Positions 17,701 through 25,583 of a DNA stretch of 32,726 nt are shown here, in pieces; positions within the stretch are counted from its first letter, which is position 1; each line of letters begins with the position of its first letter. The DNA is from an uncultured Bacteroidota bacterium. GTDB taxonomy: Bacteria; Bacteroidota; Bacteroidia; NS11-12g; UBA955. A program made the position numbers and the translations under genes. The stretch is taken from assembly GCA_937867025.1 (NCBI GenBank), contig CALMKH010000196.1, positions 1 through 32,726 of the forward strand, in the 5' to 3' direction. The notes beneath the pieces are model-generated. The model saw nothing but the letters and a program-made list of their open reading frames with translations, ran no database searches and was not told the DNA's origin.

Positions 17701-17975
17701 TCTTCTTTTTCCTGCCAAATGCCTTCTCGCCGAATAATGATATTCATAACAATGAATTCAAGGGGGTAGGAACCATATTCGTCTACAGCTTCCATATGCA
17801 GGTGTTTAACCGCTGGGGAGAAAAGATGTTCGAGACGGATGACATCCATAAAGGCTGGGATGGATATTACCAGGGTGAACCATGTCCGGAAGGCGCTTAT
17901 CTGGTAAAGGTGCAGATCGTACCGTTCAAGGGTACGCTGAAGACCTATGAACAGATGGTGCAGCTTTTGAGATAG
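11745..17975 (+). CDS. Giant PKD-repeat surface adhesin with gliding-associated (CHU_C) T9SS sorting domain
   Basis: The protein has 2076 residues. A signal peptide (1-21) is followed by an IgGFc-binding-protein-like N-terminal domain (about 22-470, opening GTAGKDFWLGFM). About 17-18 Ig-like/PKD modules of 83-88 residues follow, from about 470 to 1985; many carry the PKD core WxFGD. A CHU_C/gliding-motility-associated C-terminal domain closes it (about 1985-2076), with LPNAFSPNND, FNRWGEKMFE and GWDGYYQGEPCPEGAY. The C-terminal domain is the type B signal recognised by the T9SS, so the protein should be exported and surface-attached or released, acting in adhesion or gliding. Nearly every module has one Cys near its start (residues 477, 560, 633, 721, 808, 891, 976, 1062, 1146, 1232, 1316, 1402, 1488, 1575, 1659, 1745, 1829) and one in a 'GCxDT'-type segment near its end, which suggests a disulfide per module. 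No T9SS machinery gene is in the window. Confidence 0.92.
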   Translation: MFRKIILISFLSVLITGKLSAQGTAGKDFWLGFMAHDWACYYNPTFNTGDTLELFISSQVSTTVNIEAPGQNFSTSISLAPNVTSMVRLPRTVVARYSDTVTTNGVHVYSNDVINVYAVNRFWYSKGATVVIPTESIVQSPEYFVMTNEEKFSWSWTCNGKSFNSAEFLIVGIADSSVIEIVPTGASTRYTNKNNPFQIKLKKGQTFQYMTTDKDLTGSIIRSKYPQSKYAVFSGNRMTFNGDWTTCGSSWDHVYEQMLPTVAWGQDYTTIPYKNNPGGYVLKVLAAENKTTVWLNGAYHKTLNQGEFFEYTVNRDTPLAITANKRIAVGQFTRGYWCAKHPKPWLGDPSMMMLFPNEQMGQSATINTVSQNNWWWWNWWWFNNQEHFVNVMVKTADKDSFKLDNTAINGSLWKTAPNMSGYSYAQVKIDSGSHHLYSKKGFLGYVYGYGYFEGYAFAAAANFKPIQNNFLIENAQCKKDTVKFTAITNDSFGDYSWRFGDNSATAYGKTAKHKYADTGWYSVTMFCKHKRTNATDSVTKDIYVADTKIQSLFNSDTAICGPVNIIVISKGFFIDNEYRWNDGHPVYYRAIKNPGIYWLEVTERNGCVFRDSLKVTNSGVPKASFKVSDTLFCLNRNKNVKFTNLSTSVDSIKDYNWDFGNKVVKTYHKDSATYHKFTTANTYPVILRATTIYGCYHDTFMVVDVLPSPKADFEFTKKDTCLNTNAIILKNNTVVNTNYHRRFKWYFSEGFVISNNNPSGARTYAATGKYKVMLIYENTNGCIDTMTRSVDVVPNPKADFAYTNSIFCSLDTIPFTSTATSAYYPLSWNWQWGDTTVSSDSTPKKVFRYARSYNVKMTVTSPFGCRDSAVKTILVHKTPGVDFVINRDTQCFAGHNFNFINRTSFGNGPLNYTWSLGDGNSSTDSNVLNKTYAKDSVFAVRLSTTTTAGCYATAVKNVHIGGYPVAKLAINPLEQCFRDNRFNFTNQSTILKGSVPKQVWYFGNGDSAFTANVDNYNYKQEDTFNVTLVSISNLGCRDTVSRKVVTFAQPRAGFSVNNAVQCFNQHTYKLLNQSGIKYGSMTYRWIFGDNTTSDSVNAEKKYSAMGVYQLSLIAISDHQCRDTLSRTITLHASPKANFAINNARQCFRNNEFDFTNSSSIAQGVISQYDWDLGDAMTFTGKDVAGKRYLTEDSFDVRLIARSDQGCADTVKRLAVTFAQPKAGFTVNNPVQCFKQQDFILQNTSSLKYGQLTYNWNFGDGKTSSDTHFRKKYARDSTYTIRLISSSEHNCRDTVSRTVVLNVSPDALYQLDKSKQCFRGNLFNFVNQSRVAQGSITGYQWQMGDQTILSTTDVMGYKYLTEDTFHVRLIAYSDKNCNDTVTKQAITFAQPQVDFIIPNDSQCWQKNYFVIINKTKLKYGTLTNSWDFGDNTGSSDFSPADKKYPNASASYIMKYKAVSEHGCSDSGQHRIVLLERPVSEFGINDSIQCFRGHRFSFTNNTTFSVMNTLRYWWDYANGDTSIGITPKTATYNTPGLYDVRLISYSSLTNCYDTLFKTVIPAPHAMVDYTLNNDSQCLRFNKFVFTNTSKVQFGSNTYKWSYGDGATDTTTHPVKSYVSEGAYIVKLVATTNYGCKDSAEKPIGFYPTPLALFEVNDSTQCYNRHQFDFVNKSTIKTGKMTQVWYFDDNTGGSSQDYTGKQFQQPQYHVARLAVLSDKGCSDTFRQTVYLEKDKNSIIDLSDKDSQCLRGNAYNFRNINTNSKVTFVSSKWVYGDGQESTQAVPAVQIFNADGEFKVMLVTQSAVGCQDTTYRDVVVHPHPVARFTVDKVCFPEPSQFNDESTIKKGSIVKYQWYFGDGDGSVFPDPEHSYDAYGTYNVKLVAWSDHGCLDSLSVADAAVVQQKPAADFTFEQLPTIVLNETRYQFTNGSSNATKYYWDFGNSNSSTDSDPVGTYKDTGRYKVMLVAFTDEGCSDTIVRSTGVVLPDFFFFLPNAFSPNNDIHNNEFKGVGTIFVYSFHMQVFNRWGEKMFETDDIHKGWDGYYQGEPCPEGAYLVKVQIVPFKGTLKTYEQMVQLLR
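14642..16176 (+). repeat. Three tandem copies of a 510-bp two-module (A-B) unit inside the adhesin gene
   Basis: The first Cys codon of successive modules lies at 14670, 14928, 15180, 15438, 15690, 15948 and 16206, so spacings run 258, 252, 258, 252, 258 and 258. Same-type modules are exactly 510 bases apart. Type A modules share YLTED.F.VRLIA.SD and end in TFAQP; type B modules share LKYG..T..W.FGD and a KKY segment. The second and third A copies are the closest pair by eye. Boundaries are approximate. Confidence 0.75.
17691..17972 (+). other. CHU_C / type B T9SS C-terminal domain (within the adhesin)
   Basis: The last about 94 residues match the gliding-motility-associated C-terminal domain: a proline/asparagine-rich opening (LPNAFSPNND), a central FNRWGEKMFE, then GWDG and PEGAYLVKV. 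This domain is the export signal for the type IX secretion system. Confidence 0.88.
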
Positions 17976-18215
17976 GATTTAATTTAACGCTACAATGCCC
18001 TGTTTATTTATGTATTCTTGCCTTTCGGTAAGACATTTGCCTGACTCAACTATTTTCAGTGCAAAATTGAAGGTCCTGGTTTTAATTATATTTTCTTTCA
18101 TCCCAACAAAATACAATTAAAAAATTGACCTGAAGTCTATCTAATTAATAATTGGGATATAAATTTAGCATTCGACCCAAACCCATTATCAATTATCCAT
18201 TCTTCATTATCATTC
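17976..18215. other. Convergent intergenic region with an ATTATC/ATTCTTC low-complexity tract
   Basis: No gene is seen between the adhesin stop and the flavoprotein stop. Its right end (about 18183-18226) is a run of related short words (ATTATCAATTATCCATT, ATTCTTC, ATTATCATTCTC) that crosses the stop codon of the minus-strand gene. No hairpin followed by a T-run was found. Confidence 0.4.
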
Positions 18216-19757
18216 TCAATTCTTCACTGCAATAGCACACGCCATCCCATCGAGCGCTGCGCTGACGATTCCACCTGCATAGCCCGCTCCTTCACCGCAT
18301 GGAAAAAGATTGTCTACCTGGGTGTGCCTGAGGGTTTCTTTGTCGCGCGGAATACGCACGGGAGAAGACGTGCGGCTTTCAACGCCTACAAGGATAGCTT
18401 CATTGGTCATGTAAGCTTTCATGCTTTTACCGAAATGCACCAGTCCTTCCCCCAAAGACCTGCTGATGAATGGAGGAAGTATGCTGTAAAGATCTGCAGG
18501 GTTTACCCCGGGAAGGTACGAGCATTCCGGCAGATCAGCCGACATGCGGTGCCGGACGAAATCTTCCATGCGGACAGCAGGCGCCACAATACTCATATTC
18601 GCTTCAAATGCTTTTCTTTCCACCGACTTCTGGAAGGCCATGGCGGAAAGGGAAGTGTTGCCAAAATCTTTCTGCCAGTGTTGAGGGTTCACGGTCACCA
18701 CCATACCGCTGTTGGCGAATCGTCCGTTTCTTTTACTCGGGCTCCATCCGTTGACCACCACTTCAGCATCATCGGTGGCAGCCGGAGCAATAATTCCCCC
18801 GGGACACATGCAGAAAGAGAACACGCCGTTGCCGGCAGCCTGAGTTACCAGGCTGTAGGACGCCGGAGGGAGGTATTCGCTTCGAACGGGATCGCCATAT
18901 TGAAGCTGGTCGATGACCTGTTGGGGATGTTCAACCCGTACCCCGAGGGCAAATGGTTTAGCTTCCAGATGAAGATGTTTTTTATCCAGGAGTTCAAAAA
19001 TATCCCTTGCTGAGTGACCGGTGGCAAGAATGACTGCATCGACAGCTATCTCTTTATGATTGATAAGGATGGACCGGACCTTATTATCCTCTATCCTGAA
19101 ATCTGTCAGCTTGCTGTTGAAATGAATCTCTCCGCCGCATTCCAGGATATGGTCCCGCATGTGTTCAATAATTCCGGGAAGCTTATTGGTGCCTATATGG
19201 GGATGGGCGTTGACAAGGATGTCGTTGTCAGCTCCGTGGTCGACAAACGTTTGCAGGACTTTAAGCACATTCCCGCGTTTCTTGCTGCGGGTATATAATT
19301 TCCCATCGCTGTAAGTGCCGGCTCCGCCTTCGCCAAAACAATAGTTGCTTTCCGGATTGACGATGAGTTCTTTATTCATTGCAGCCAGATCACGTCGTCG
19401 TTCCTTTACTTTTTTTCCTCTTTCAAAAACAAGGGGTTTTATTCCCATTTCCATTAACTGCAAAGCGGCGAACATACCGGCCGGCCCAAAACCGATTATG
19501 GCTACTTTTTTACCTGAAGTGAAAGGAGCAGCCTTGAAACCCTGAGGGAGAGAATCCTGAATCTCGCCCTGCATGTACACTTTCAGCCTGAGCAGGTACA
19601 TGACCGGCTTTTTGCGTGCGTCTATTGAACGTTTAAGATAAACGATTGACTGAATGTCTTCAGAATTTATTTTTAATGCATGACACACCCTTGAACGCAC
19701 ATGCGTTTCATCAAAAACCTTTGAGGGTTCAAGCTTTAATTCAATTTCAGATGGCAT
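18216..19757 (-). CDS. FAD-dependent oxidoreductase of the COG2509 type
   Basis: The start at 19757 gives 513 residues. The N-terminal about 80 residues form a small domain that precedes the flavoprotein fold in this family (SEIELKLEPS onward). The dinucleotide-binding motif GFGPAG lies at about 89-94 and is followed by the acidic strand end LVFERG. Family segments include CFGEGGAGTYSDGKLYTR, AVILATGHSARD, and near the end FPCGEGAGYAGGI, the FAD-binding closing motif. It is a predicted cytoplasmic FAD enzyme whose substrate is not established. An in-frame start at 19886 would overlap the upstream TPR gene by over 100 bases; the ATG at 19757 leaves a 22-base gap, which fits an operon with that gene. 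Confidence 0.85.
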   Translation of the reverse strand: MPSEIELKLEPSKVFDETHVRSRVCHALKINSEDIQSIVYLKRSIDARKKPVMYLLRLKVYMQGEIQDSLPQGFKAAPFTSGKKVAIIGFGPAGMFAALQLMEMGIKPLVFERGKKVKERRRDLAAMNKELIVNPESNYCFGEGGAGTYSDGKLYTRSKKRGNVLKVLQTFVDHGADNDILVNAHPHIGTNKLPGIIEHMRDHILECGGEIHFNSKLTDFRIEDNKVRSILINHKEIAVDAVILATGHSARDIFELLDKKHLHLEAKPFALGVRVEHPQQVIDQLQYGDPVRSEYLPPASYSLVTQAAGNGVFSFCMCPGGIIAPAATDDAEVVVNGWSPSKRNGRFANSGMVVTVNPQHWQKDFGNTSLSAMAFQKSVERKAFEANMSIVAPAVRMEDFVRHRMSADLPECSYLPGVNPADLYSILPPFISRSLGEGLVHFGKSMKAYMTNEAILVGVESRTSSPVRIPRDKETLRHTQVDNLFPCGEGAGYAGGIVSAALDGMACAIAVKN

Positions 19758-19779
19758 AAGCCTTAGTGTGGTTTCCGGG

Positions 19780-22700
19780 TTAATCCCCTTCACCGTTTTG
19801 ATTATCCCTTTGTTTTCTTGCAGGTTCAAGGGCCTCAAGCTTTCTCCTGGCGATCTCCTGTATTTCAGGGTCCGAGGAGTCTTCAATAATGCTGTTAAGT
19901 GTTGCCTTGGCTTGGAACGGATCGCCTTTTTTCAGGTAATAGTCGGAAAGAAGGATGAAGGTTTTAAAGAACCAGTAGTCAAAATTTGAAAACTGGTTGG
20001 AGAACTGGTCTATACTCTTCTTGCATTTGTCAAGGCTGTCCTGCATATAATGCATGTATGCCTGGTAATATTTGGCTTCGGCGGCATACACATCCTGCTG
20101 GTTTTTAAGGGTTTTGTTAAAGTAGCTTTTGGCCCCGACATACGAGCTGTCGTGCAGGTAAAAATGAGCTATGGCATTATTGGCTTCGCCTTTTTCCCTG
20201 TTGTCGAGCTGACTGTATTTCAGCAATTGTTCAGCTTTGGCTTTGGCCTGTTCCCTACTGCCCATTTTCTTGTGGCAGGCGATCTGGTGGAAAATGGCAA
20301 ATCTGGAGTTAACGGCATTGCTGCTGTACTTCTCAAGTTTTTCATAATAGGCCAGTCCGTCGGTACAGTTGGAACTATCCGCATACATATTGGAAAGCCT
20401 GGTGAGCGCATCTTCCATAAATTCCGAGTTCTGGTTGTCGGCGATGTATTTCAGGTGAGGGACAGCCTTGCTCCTCATGTCCATCTGGAGGTAACACATG
20501 GCCGCATAATAGTGCGCGGACATGATAAAGAACCCGTTGCTGAAGTTGTTTAAATACTCCTCAAAGTCCCTGGTCGCTTCGGCGCAATTGTTCCTGGTAT
20601 ATTTGCGGTAAGCTGCGTCGTAATAGAGCGAATCTTCCTTGCTTGTGCTGATATTGACATTGGGAATGGTTCGTACCCATTCGAGGTATTCCTTGATATT
20701 ACCCTGTTTTTTGTAAACATTTTCGGCATTTTTTATGGCCGTCTGCGCTTCGGCTGTGCCCGGATAATTGGCGGCGATGAATTTGTATTCCGAAATTGCC
20801 TTGTTATAATCGCCCTGCGAATAATACAGGCTGGCAAGCCTGACATGCGATTGTTTGACCAGCGTGCTGTTGGGATAATCTTCGATGATGTATTTGTAAT
20901 TCCTTTCGGCTTCCAGGTAATTCTCCATTTCGTGATAAACAGACGCGATTTCAAAGATAGCGCCCGGGATATACGTGGATTGCGGATAATCCCTAGGTAT
21001 TTTCTTCAGAATATTGATCTTGTTGGTGGATTTATTCTGGTAACCGTATATCATGCCCTGTTGGAACATGGCATAGTCGGCGCCGGCTTTCCGGTTGCTG
21101 ATGATATATGTATATGCGTCAAGCGCCCCTGTGAAATTACGCGTGGCGAAATAACAATCTCCCAGTCTCAGCGTAGCGTCGTGAAACATGTCTTCCGGGA
21201 GGGTGTACCCCACGGTGTTTTTATATTTCAGGAAATAGTTGGCTGCTTCGGCGTATTTCTTCTGGTTGTAATACGTATAGCCTATGCCGTAGAGGGCGTC
21301 AGGATAGTATTTGGTTTTTCGTGAATCGACGTTGTCCAGGAACTTCTGGTAATTGGCCCTGGCGCTTTCATCCCTCTTTTGTTTATAATCGATCTCGCCA
21401 AGCCAGAAATAACATTGCCCGATAATGGAATTATCGAGTTTTATGCTGAGGGATTTTCTGAACATATCGGCAGAATTGCTGTAATCGTTCTGTATATAGA
21501 GTTCCTGGCCGCGGAGGAATAATATCTTCTGGTAAAGCTCTTTTGTCTGGTCGTCGGTTATGCTCATGTCTTCGAGCACTGAAATGGCGGTTTTGTAATC
21601 ATTTGATGAATACAGAAGCGTAGCCAGGTTTTTGCGGGCCTCGTTCCTGTGTTCGGATTTGGGAAACGATTCGTTGAACTTTTGGTAAGCTGCAATGGCT
21701 TTGTTGGGGTATTCCAGTTCCTGGGCAAGCTTTGCGTAGGTGAACATTGCCTCTTCCTGAATGCCTTTGTCAAATTCCGTTCTCTGGGCTTCGTAAAACG
21801 CATTGAATGCATTTTGTTTTTTGCCTACCTTCAAGAAACAATCACCGAGGTGGTAACTGGCGCTTTGAGCCATGGCGTCTCCTGTATTGGCAATCCTTTC
21901 AAATAACTGTGAGGCCCTTATGCAATTTTTATTGGTGTAATATGTATAACCGATCTCGTATGCTTCAGCATTGGTGAGATCTTCCATTCTGTACCTGCTG
22001 GTCTCAAAGTACTGCTGCGCTTTTTCATAATCGCCCAGCCTGTAATACGATTTGCCGAGCAGCATGTCGCGCTTGTTGTTGAGTTCACCGAAATCCTTGC
22101 CACCGGAATAGTCAATGGCTTTCTGGTATTCATCCTGGAGATAGTATATCTCGGCGATATACAGTTTCACAGCCCCCATATCGTCCCGGTGCTCCACTTT
22201 TTTGAATGCTATCAGGGCAGCTTTGTAATCCTTTTCCATATAGGAAGCATAACCATAATAATAAGTGGCCTGGTCCATGTATGGATTTTCAGAAGTGGTA
22301 AGGGAATAAAGCGTTTCCTTCGCTTCCTTGTATTTGCCGGACTTGACGTAACAAAGGCCCATTCTGTAAGAAAGGCGTTGTTTTTCGTCTTTGCCGAGAC
22401 TGAAAGCATCTACTTTTTTGTAATAACCCAGGGCGCTTTTGTATTTGGAGATATTGAAATAATAGTCTCCCACTTCCAGGTTGGCGTTATTCACTTTCCT
22501 GCTTTGCGGATAACGCTCCATGAAGTCTAGCATGTTCGACAGGGCATTGTTGTGCAGCAACTTAAGCTTGCAACTGGCAATGTAATACTCTACATCGCTG
22601 ATGTTAACCGCGTCGGTTGCATAAGGCAGGTAATCCTTGAAATTCGATATGGCAGCATTGTACAGCTGCTTATCGTAAAGTTCCAATGCGGTATTGTAAA

Positions 22701-22797
22701 GTTTTATCTTTTCCTCGTTAGCTGCCGTCCTTTGTGAAAACCCCGGTCGGGATATCAGGACAAACAAGAGGAAGAGCAATATGTTGGATGGGCGCAT
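19780..22797 (-). CDS. Large secreted tetratricopeptide-repeat (TPR) protein
   Basis: The start at 22797 gives 1005 residues with a signal peptide (MRPSNILLFLLFVLISRPGFS, then Q). Nearly all of the mature protein is helical TPR/Sel1-like repeat: paired helices of about 34-38 residues with the usual Gly/Ala-Tyr pattern (for example YRMGLCYVKSGKYKEAKE, YGIGYTYYNQKKYAEAANYF). More than 20 repeats are likely. Proteins of this type in Bacteroidota lie in the periplasm or at the inner face of the outer membrane and act as assembly scaffolds; the partner cannot be inferred. An ATG 21 bases further upstream (22818) is also possible and adds MQLILKL. The flavoprotein gene follows 22 bases downstream on the same strand. 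Confidence 0.85.
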   Translation of the reverse strand: MRPSNILLFLLFVLISRPGFSQRTAANEEKIKLYNTALELYDKQLYNAAISNFKDYLPYATDAVNISDVEYYIASCKLKLLHNNALSNMLDFMERYPQSRKVNNANLEVGDYYFNISKYKSALGYYKKVDAFSLGKDEKQRLSYRMGLCYVKSGKYKEAKETLYSLTTSENPYMDQATYYYGYASYMEKDYKAALIAFKKVEHRDDMGAVKLYIAEIYYLQDEYQKAIDYSGGKDFGELNNKRDMLLGKSYYRLGDYEKAQQYFETSRYRMEDLTNAEAYEIGYTYYTNKNCIRASQLFERIANTGDAMAQSASYHLGDCFLKVGKKQNAFNAFYEAQRTEFDKGIQEEAMFTYAKLAQELEYPNKAIAAYQKFNESFPKSEHRNEARKNLATLLYSSNDYKTAISVLEDMSITDDQTKELYQKILFLRGQELYIQNDYSNSADMFRKSLSIKLDNSIIGQCYFWLGEIDYKQKRDESARANYQKFLDNVDSRKTKYYPDALYGIGYTYYNQKKYAEAANYFLKYKNTVGYTLPEDMFHDATLRLGDCYFATRNFTGALDAYTYIISNRKAGADYAMFQQGMIYGYQNKSTNKINILKKIPRDYPQSTYIPGAIFEIASVYHEMENYLEAERNYKYIIEDYPNSTLVKQSHVRLASLYYSQGDYNKAISEYKFIAANYPGTAEAQTAIKNAENVYKKQGNIKEYLEWVRTIPNVNISTSKEDSLYYDAAYRKYTRNNCAEATRDFEEYLNNFSNGFFIMSAHYYAAMCYLQMDMRSKAVPHLKYIADNQNSEFMEDALTRLSNMYADSSNCTDGLAYYEKLEKYSSNAVNSRFAIFHQIACHKKMGSREQAKAKAEQLLKYSQLDNREKGEANNAIAHFYLHDSSYVGAKSYFNKTLKNQQDVYAAEAKYYQAYMHYMQDSLDKCKKSIDQFSNQFSNFDYWFFKTFILLSDYYLKKGDPFQAKATLNSIIEDSSDPEIQEIARRKLEALEPARKQRDNQNGEGD

Positions 22798-22843
22798 GAG
22801 TTTCAATATCAATTGCAAATTAAACTATTCGATGGAATCAAAA

Positions 22844-22851
22844 CAAAACTA
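22844..22851 (-). promoter_or_regulatory. -7 element (TAGTTTTG) for the TPR-flavoprotein pair
   Basis: On the minus strand this reads TAGTTTTG, an exact TAnnTTTG. It sits 46 bases before the start at 22797 (25 before 22818). No clear -33 TTG is found at the expected distance. Confidence 0.4.
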
Positions 22852-22984
22852 GTTTTAAACATCGTATAATAAGGTGTTTGAACTGGTTTTCCGCAGTTTT
22901 GATTCGGGATTCGTTAGTCTGTTTTCAATTGGTACTCCTTTGACGATTTCAAGATATAACGCGGGAAATTCCATTTTCTTGTGT

Positions 22985-22992
22985 TATTTTTG
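22985..22992 (+). promoter_or_regulatory. -7 element (TATTTTTG) next to the start of the T9SS protein gene
   Basis: TATTTTTG exactly matches TAnnTTTG and ends 4 bases before the ATG at 22997. This predicts a leaderless message. No -33 TTG is evident at the usual spacing. Confidence 0.45.
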
Positions 22993-22996
22993 AAGC

Positions 22997-24868
22997 ATGA
23001 GAAAATTTTTGCTCACTGCGGCTGTATTTGCCTGTTTTTCAGCAATTGCTCAGGACAAGGTCAGATTAACCACCGGATCGGTACCCCTTCATAACGTGTT
23101 TACCCCTTCAGACATCACGAAAATGGAAAGCGGTATTTACAGCCTTGCTGAGGCATATCCGCTTCCGGGTGGTATTGATCCTGCCGTCAAATACAAAGTC
23201 CAGCAGCAACGGGAGGCCCTGAAGGGCAATAAATACCCATCCCTTGGTTCCCGTAAACGCTCGGCGCCTGCTCCGCTCCTGGTTTCCGGTTTTTCCGGGG
23301 CACTCAATGTCGGAACGCCTAATGATAATAATATGGCCGTTAACAATGACAGCATGGTCATCAGCGTTTTAAATACCTATATCAGGGTTTACAATACGAA
23401 CGGCGTATTCAAGAAAAACTGGGGATTGGAATTCTTTCCCACTGATCCGAAAGCCACCAAGCCCGGAAACGGTGTGGGAACGCTCGACCGCAGTTACGAT
23501 CCCAAGGTTCTGTTCGACCCTGTCGCTAACAGGTTCATAGTGGTGTTCCTGGAAGGAAGCGAAAGTCCGGATACACGTATTATTGTTTCATACAGCAAGA
23601 CAAGCAACCCGCTTGATGGATGGAATGTCTATCAGCTGAACGGAAATCCTTACGGAGGAAAATTCTGGACCGATTATCCGATGATTGCAATCAATGGAGA
23701 AGACCTCTTCATTACAGTCAATATCCTGAAAGACAATACCGACTGGAGGGATGGTTTCACCCAGTCAGTAATCTGGCAGATACCTAAAGACCGCGGTTAT
23801 AACGGCGATACGCTTAAGTATAACCTGTGGAGCAATATCGTGTTCAACGGCAAGCCTATCTGGAGCATTTGCCCGGTGCAGGATGCCTATCAGCCCGGCA
23901 GGCAGGGCTTGTATTTCCTTTCCGTGAGGCCTGGGGATGCCAGCAATGATACGGTGTTCCTGCATACCATCAGTCATAATTTCAGCAGCGGGAACGCCAC
24001 ATATTCCCTTAAAGTGCTGAAGTCGGATACCAAATACGGATTGCCACCTGCCGCACCTCAGAAACAGGCCGGTTTCAGGCTGCAGACCAACGACGCCAGG
24101 GTTTTGGGCGCGTATTTTGCCAACAACAAGCTTCAGTATGTGCAAACCACCAATAATGCCATTAACGGGCGCTCGTCGGTATATCACGGGATCATCCAAT
24201 ACCCCGATCATGCGGATCCGGCGGTTACTGGAAAGATCATCTCATACGACAGCATGGATATCGCTTATCCCACCATTGTTCATGCAGGCAATGACGTATT
24301 CGGGAAACAATGCCTTATTACATTTTCACATTCGGGAGAAACCATTTATCCCGGAACCTCGGTGGTGTATTGCGACAACAGCGGCGAGTACTCCGATGTG
24401 CTGATGACGAGGAAAGGCGAGGGCATCATCAACAGTTTTATTGCAGATTCCGCAGAGCGTTGGGGGGATTACACCTGTATACAAAGACGGTATTCCAACA
24501 GCAAGGAATTCTGGATTGCCGGTTCATATGGGAAAAATACCAACGTTGTCGGGACATGGATATCAAAGATTACGATGAGTGATCCCCAGGTGAGTGTCTC
24601 TGCAGTAAAGGATTATCCGGAGAACCTTGCATATCCGAATCCGGTCGCCGACGTACTGACCATTCCGTTCCGCTTGGAAGAAACGGGCACGGTCACCGTT
24701 GAGGTGCGTGATGCCGCAGGAAAGACAGTCCTTAGTATAAACGAGTTGCAGGATAAGGGCGCCCAGAAGGCGTTTATCAATATATCAGGTTTAAGCAAAG
24801 GCATTTATTTTTATTCAGTGAACACGGGGCAGATACGCATACAGGATGGAAGTTTCAGTAAACAATAA
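22997..24868 (+). CDS. T9SS-secreted protein with type A sorting domain, beta-propeller-like body
   Basis: The protein has 623 residues: a signal peptide (1-18, ending SAIA before Q), a long body with beta-rich, propeller-like segments (for example DRSYDPKVLFDPVANRFIVV, 'WTDYPMIAING', 'RWGDYTCIQ'), and a C-terminal type A T9SS sorting domain (about 545-623). The sorting domain opens AYPNPVADVLTIPF and holds VEVRDAAGKTVL and GLSKGIYFYSV. Proteins with this layout are exported by the T9SS; the body shows no catalytic motif that I recognise. The last 23 bases overlap the start of truB, an unusual coupling of a surface protein and a tRNA-modification enzyme. Confidence 0.85.
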   Translation: MRKFLLTAAVFACFSAIAQDKVRLTTGSVPLHNVFTPSDITKMESGIYSLAEAYPLPGGIDPAVKYKVQQQREALKGNKYPSLGSRKRSAPAPLLVSGFSGALNVGTPNDNNMAVNNDSMVISVLNTYIRVYNTNGVFKKNWGLEFFPTDPKATKPGNGVGTLDRSYDPKVLFDPVANRFIVVFLEGSESPDTRIIVSYSKTSNPLDGWNVYQLNGNPYGGKFWTDYPMIAINGEDLFITVNILKDNTDWRDGFTQSVIWQIPKDRGYNGDTLKYNLWSNIVFNGKPIWSICPVQDAYQPGRQGLYFLSVRPGDASNDTVFLHTISHNFSSGNATYSLKVLKSDTKYGLPPAAPQKQAGFRLQTNDARVLGAYFANNKLQYVQTTNNAINGRSSVYHGIIQYPDHADPAVTGKIISYDSMDIAYPTIVHAGNDVFGKQCLITFSHSGETIYPGTSVVYCDNSGEYSDVLMTRKGEGIINSFIADSAERWGDYTCIQRRYSNSKEFWIAGSYGKNTNVVGTWISKITMSDPQVSVSAVKDYPENLAYPNPVADVLTIPFRLEETGTVTVEVRDAAGKTVLSINELQDKGAQKAFINISGLSKGIYFYSVNTGQIRIQDGSFSKQ

Positions 24869-25580
24869 TGAGCCTGTTGCGCTCAGCGAGTATGTTATTG
24901 ATGCAGTACATTTTGATCCTGAGAAAATAAAAAAGGGAGCGATTTTATTGTTCGATAAGCCTGAAAACTGGAGTTCATTCCGGCTGGTAAAAAAAGTAAG
25001 GCATTTCAGCAAGGCTGTCAAAGTGGGCCATGCGGGCACGCTTGATCCGCTTGCGACTGGGCTGCTTGTGCTCTGTACAGGCAAATGTACCAAAATGATA
25101 GACAGGATACAGGTGATGGAAAAAACATATACCGGTACTTTCTATGTTGGAAAAACAACGCCATCCTTTGATCTTGAAACAGAGTTTGATGCCGAATATC
25201 CTATTGATCATATAACGGATGACCTTATTGACGCAGCAGTCAAATCGTTGACAGGTGAGATAGACCAGGTGCCCCCGGTTTTCAGCGCCATAAAGATCAA
25301 TGGAACCCGGGCCTATGAACATGCCAGGAAGGGCCGGGAGATTGAGATGAGCAGCCGCAAGGTGAAAATACATGATTTCAGGGTCTGGGGTTATTTGCCG
25401 GAGCTGCAGTTTGAAGTAAGCTGCAGCAAAGGAACCTATATCCGCACATTGGCGCAGGATTTTGGTCAAAAGCTGGGGAGCGGGGCCTGCCTCACAAAAC
25501 TCAGGCGGACAAAAATCGGCATGTTTCATGTAGATCATGCATTTAAAATTGAAGAATTTCAGGAACTTTGCGGTTTCTAA
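24846..25580 (+). CDS. truB: tRNA pseudouridine(55) synthase TruB
   Basis: The protein has 244 residues. TruB converts U55 of the T-loop of tRNAs to pseudouridine in the cytoplasm. Seen motifs: GAILLFDKPENWSSF (about 31-45), VGHAGTLDPLATGLL with catalytic Asp67, and KTYTGTFYVGKTTPSFD. The C-terminal half has the SAIKINGTRAYEHARKG segment and SKGTYIRTLAQDFG. The length fits the short Bacteroidota form without a PUA domain. About 30 residues precede the first family motif. The start at 24846 is the first ATG that keeps the whole domain; it overlaps the upstream T9SS gene by 23 bases. ribF begins 3 bases after the stop, so the two are very likely one transcript. Confidence 0.95.
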   Translation: MEVSVNNNEPVALSEYVIDAVHFDPEKIKKGAILLFDKPENWSSFRLVKKVRHFSKAVKVGHAGTLDPLATGLLVLCTGKCTKMIDRIQVMEKTYTGTFYVGKTTPSFDLETEFDAEYPIDHITDDLIDAAVKSLTGEIDQVPPVFSAIKINGTRAYEHARKGREIEMSSRKVKIHDFRVWGYLPELQFEVSCSKGTYIRTLAQDFGQKLGSGACLTKLRRTKIGMFHVDHAFKIEEFQELCGF

Positions 25581-25583
25581 TCT

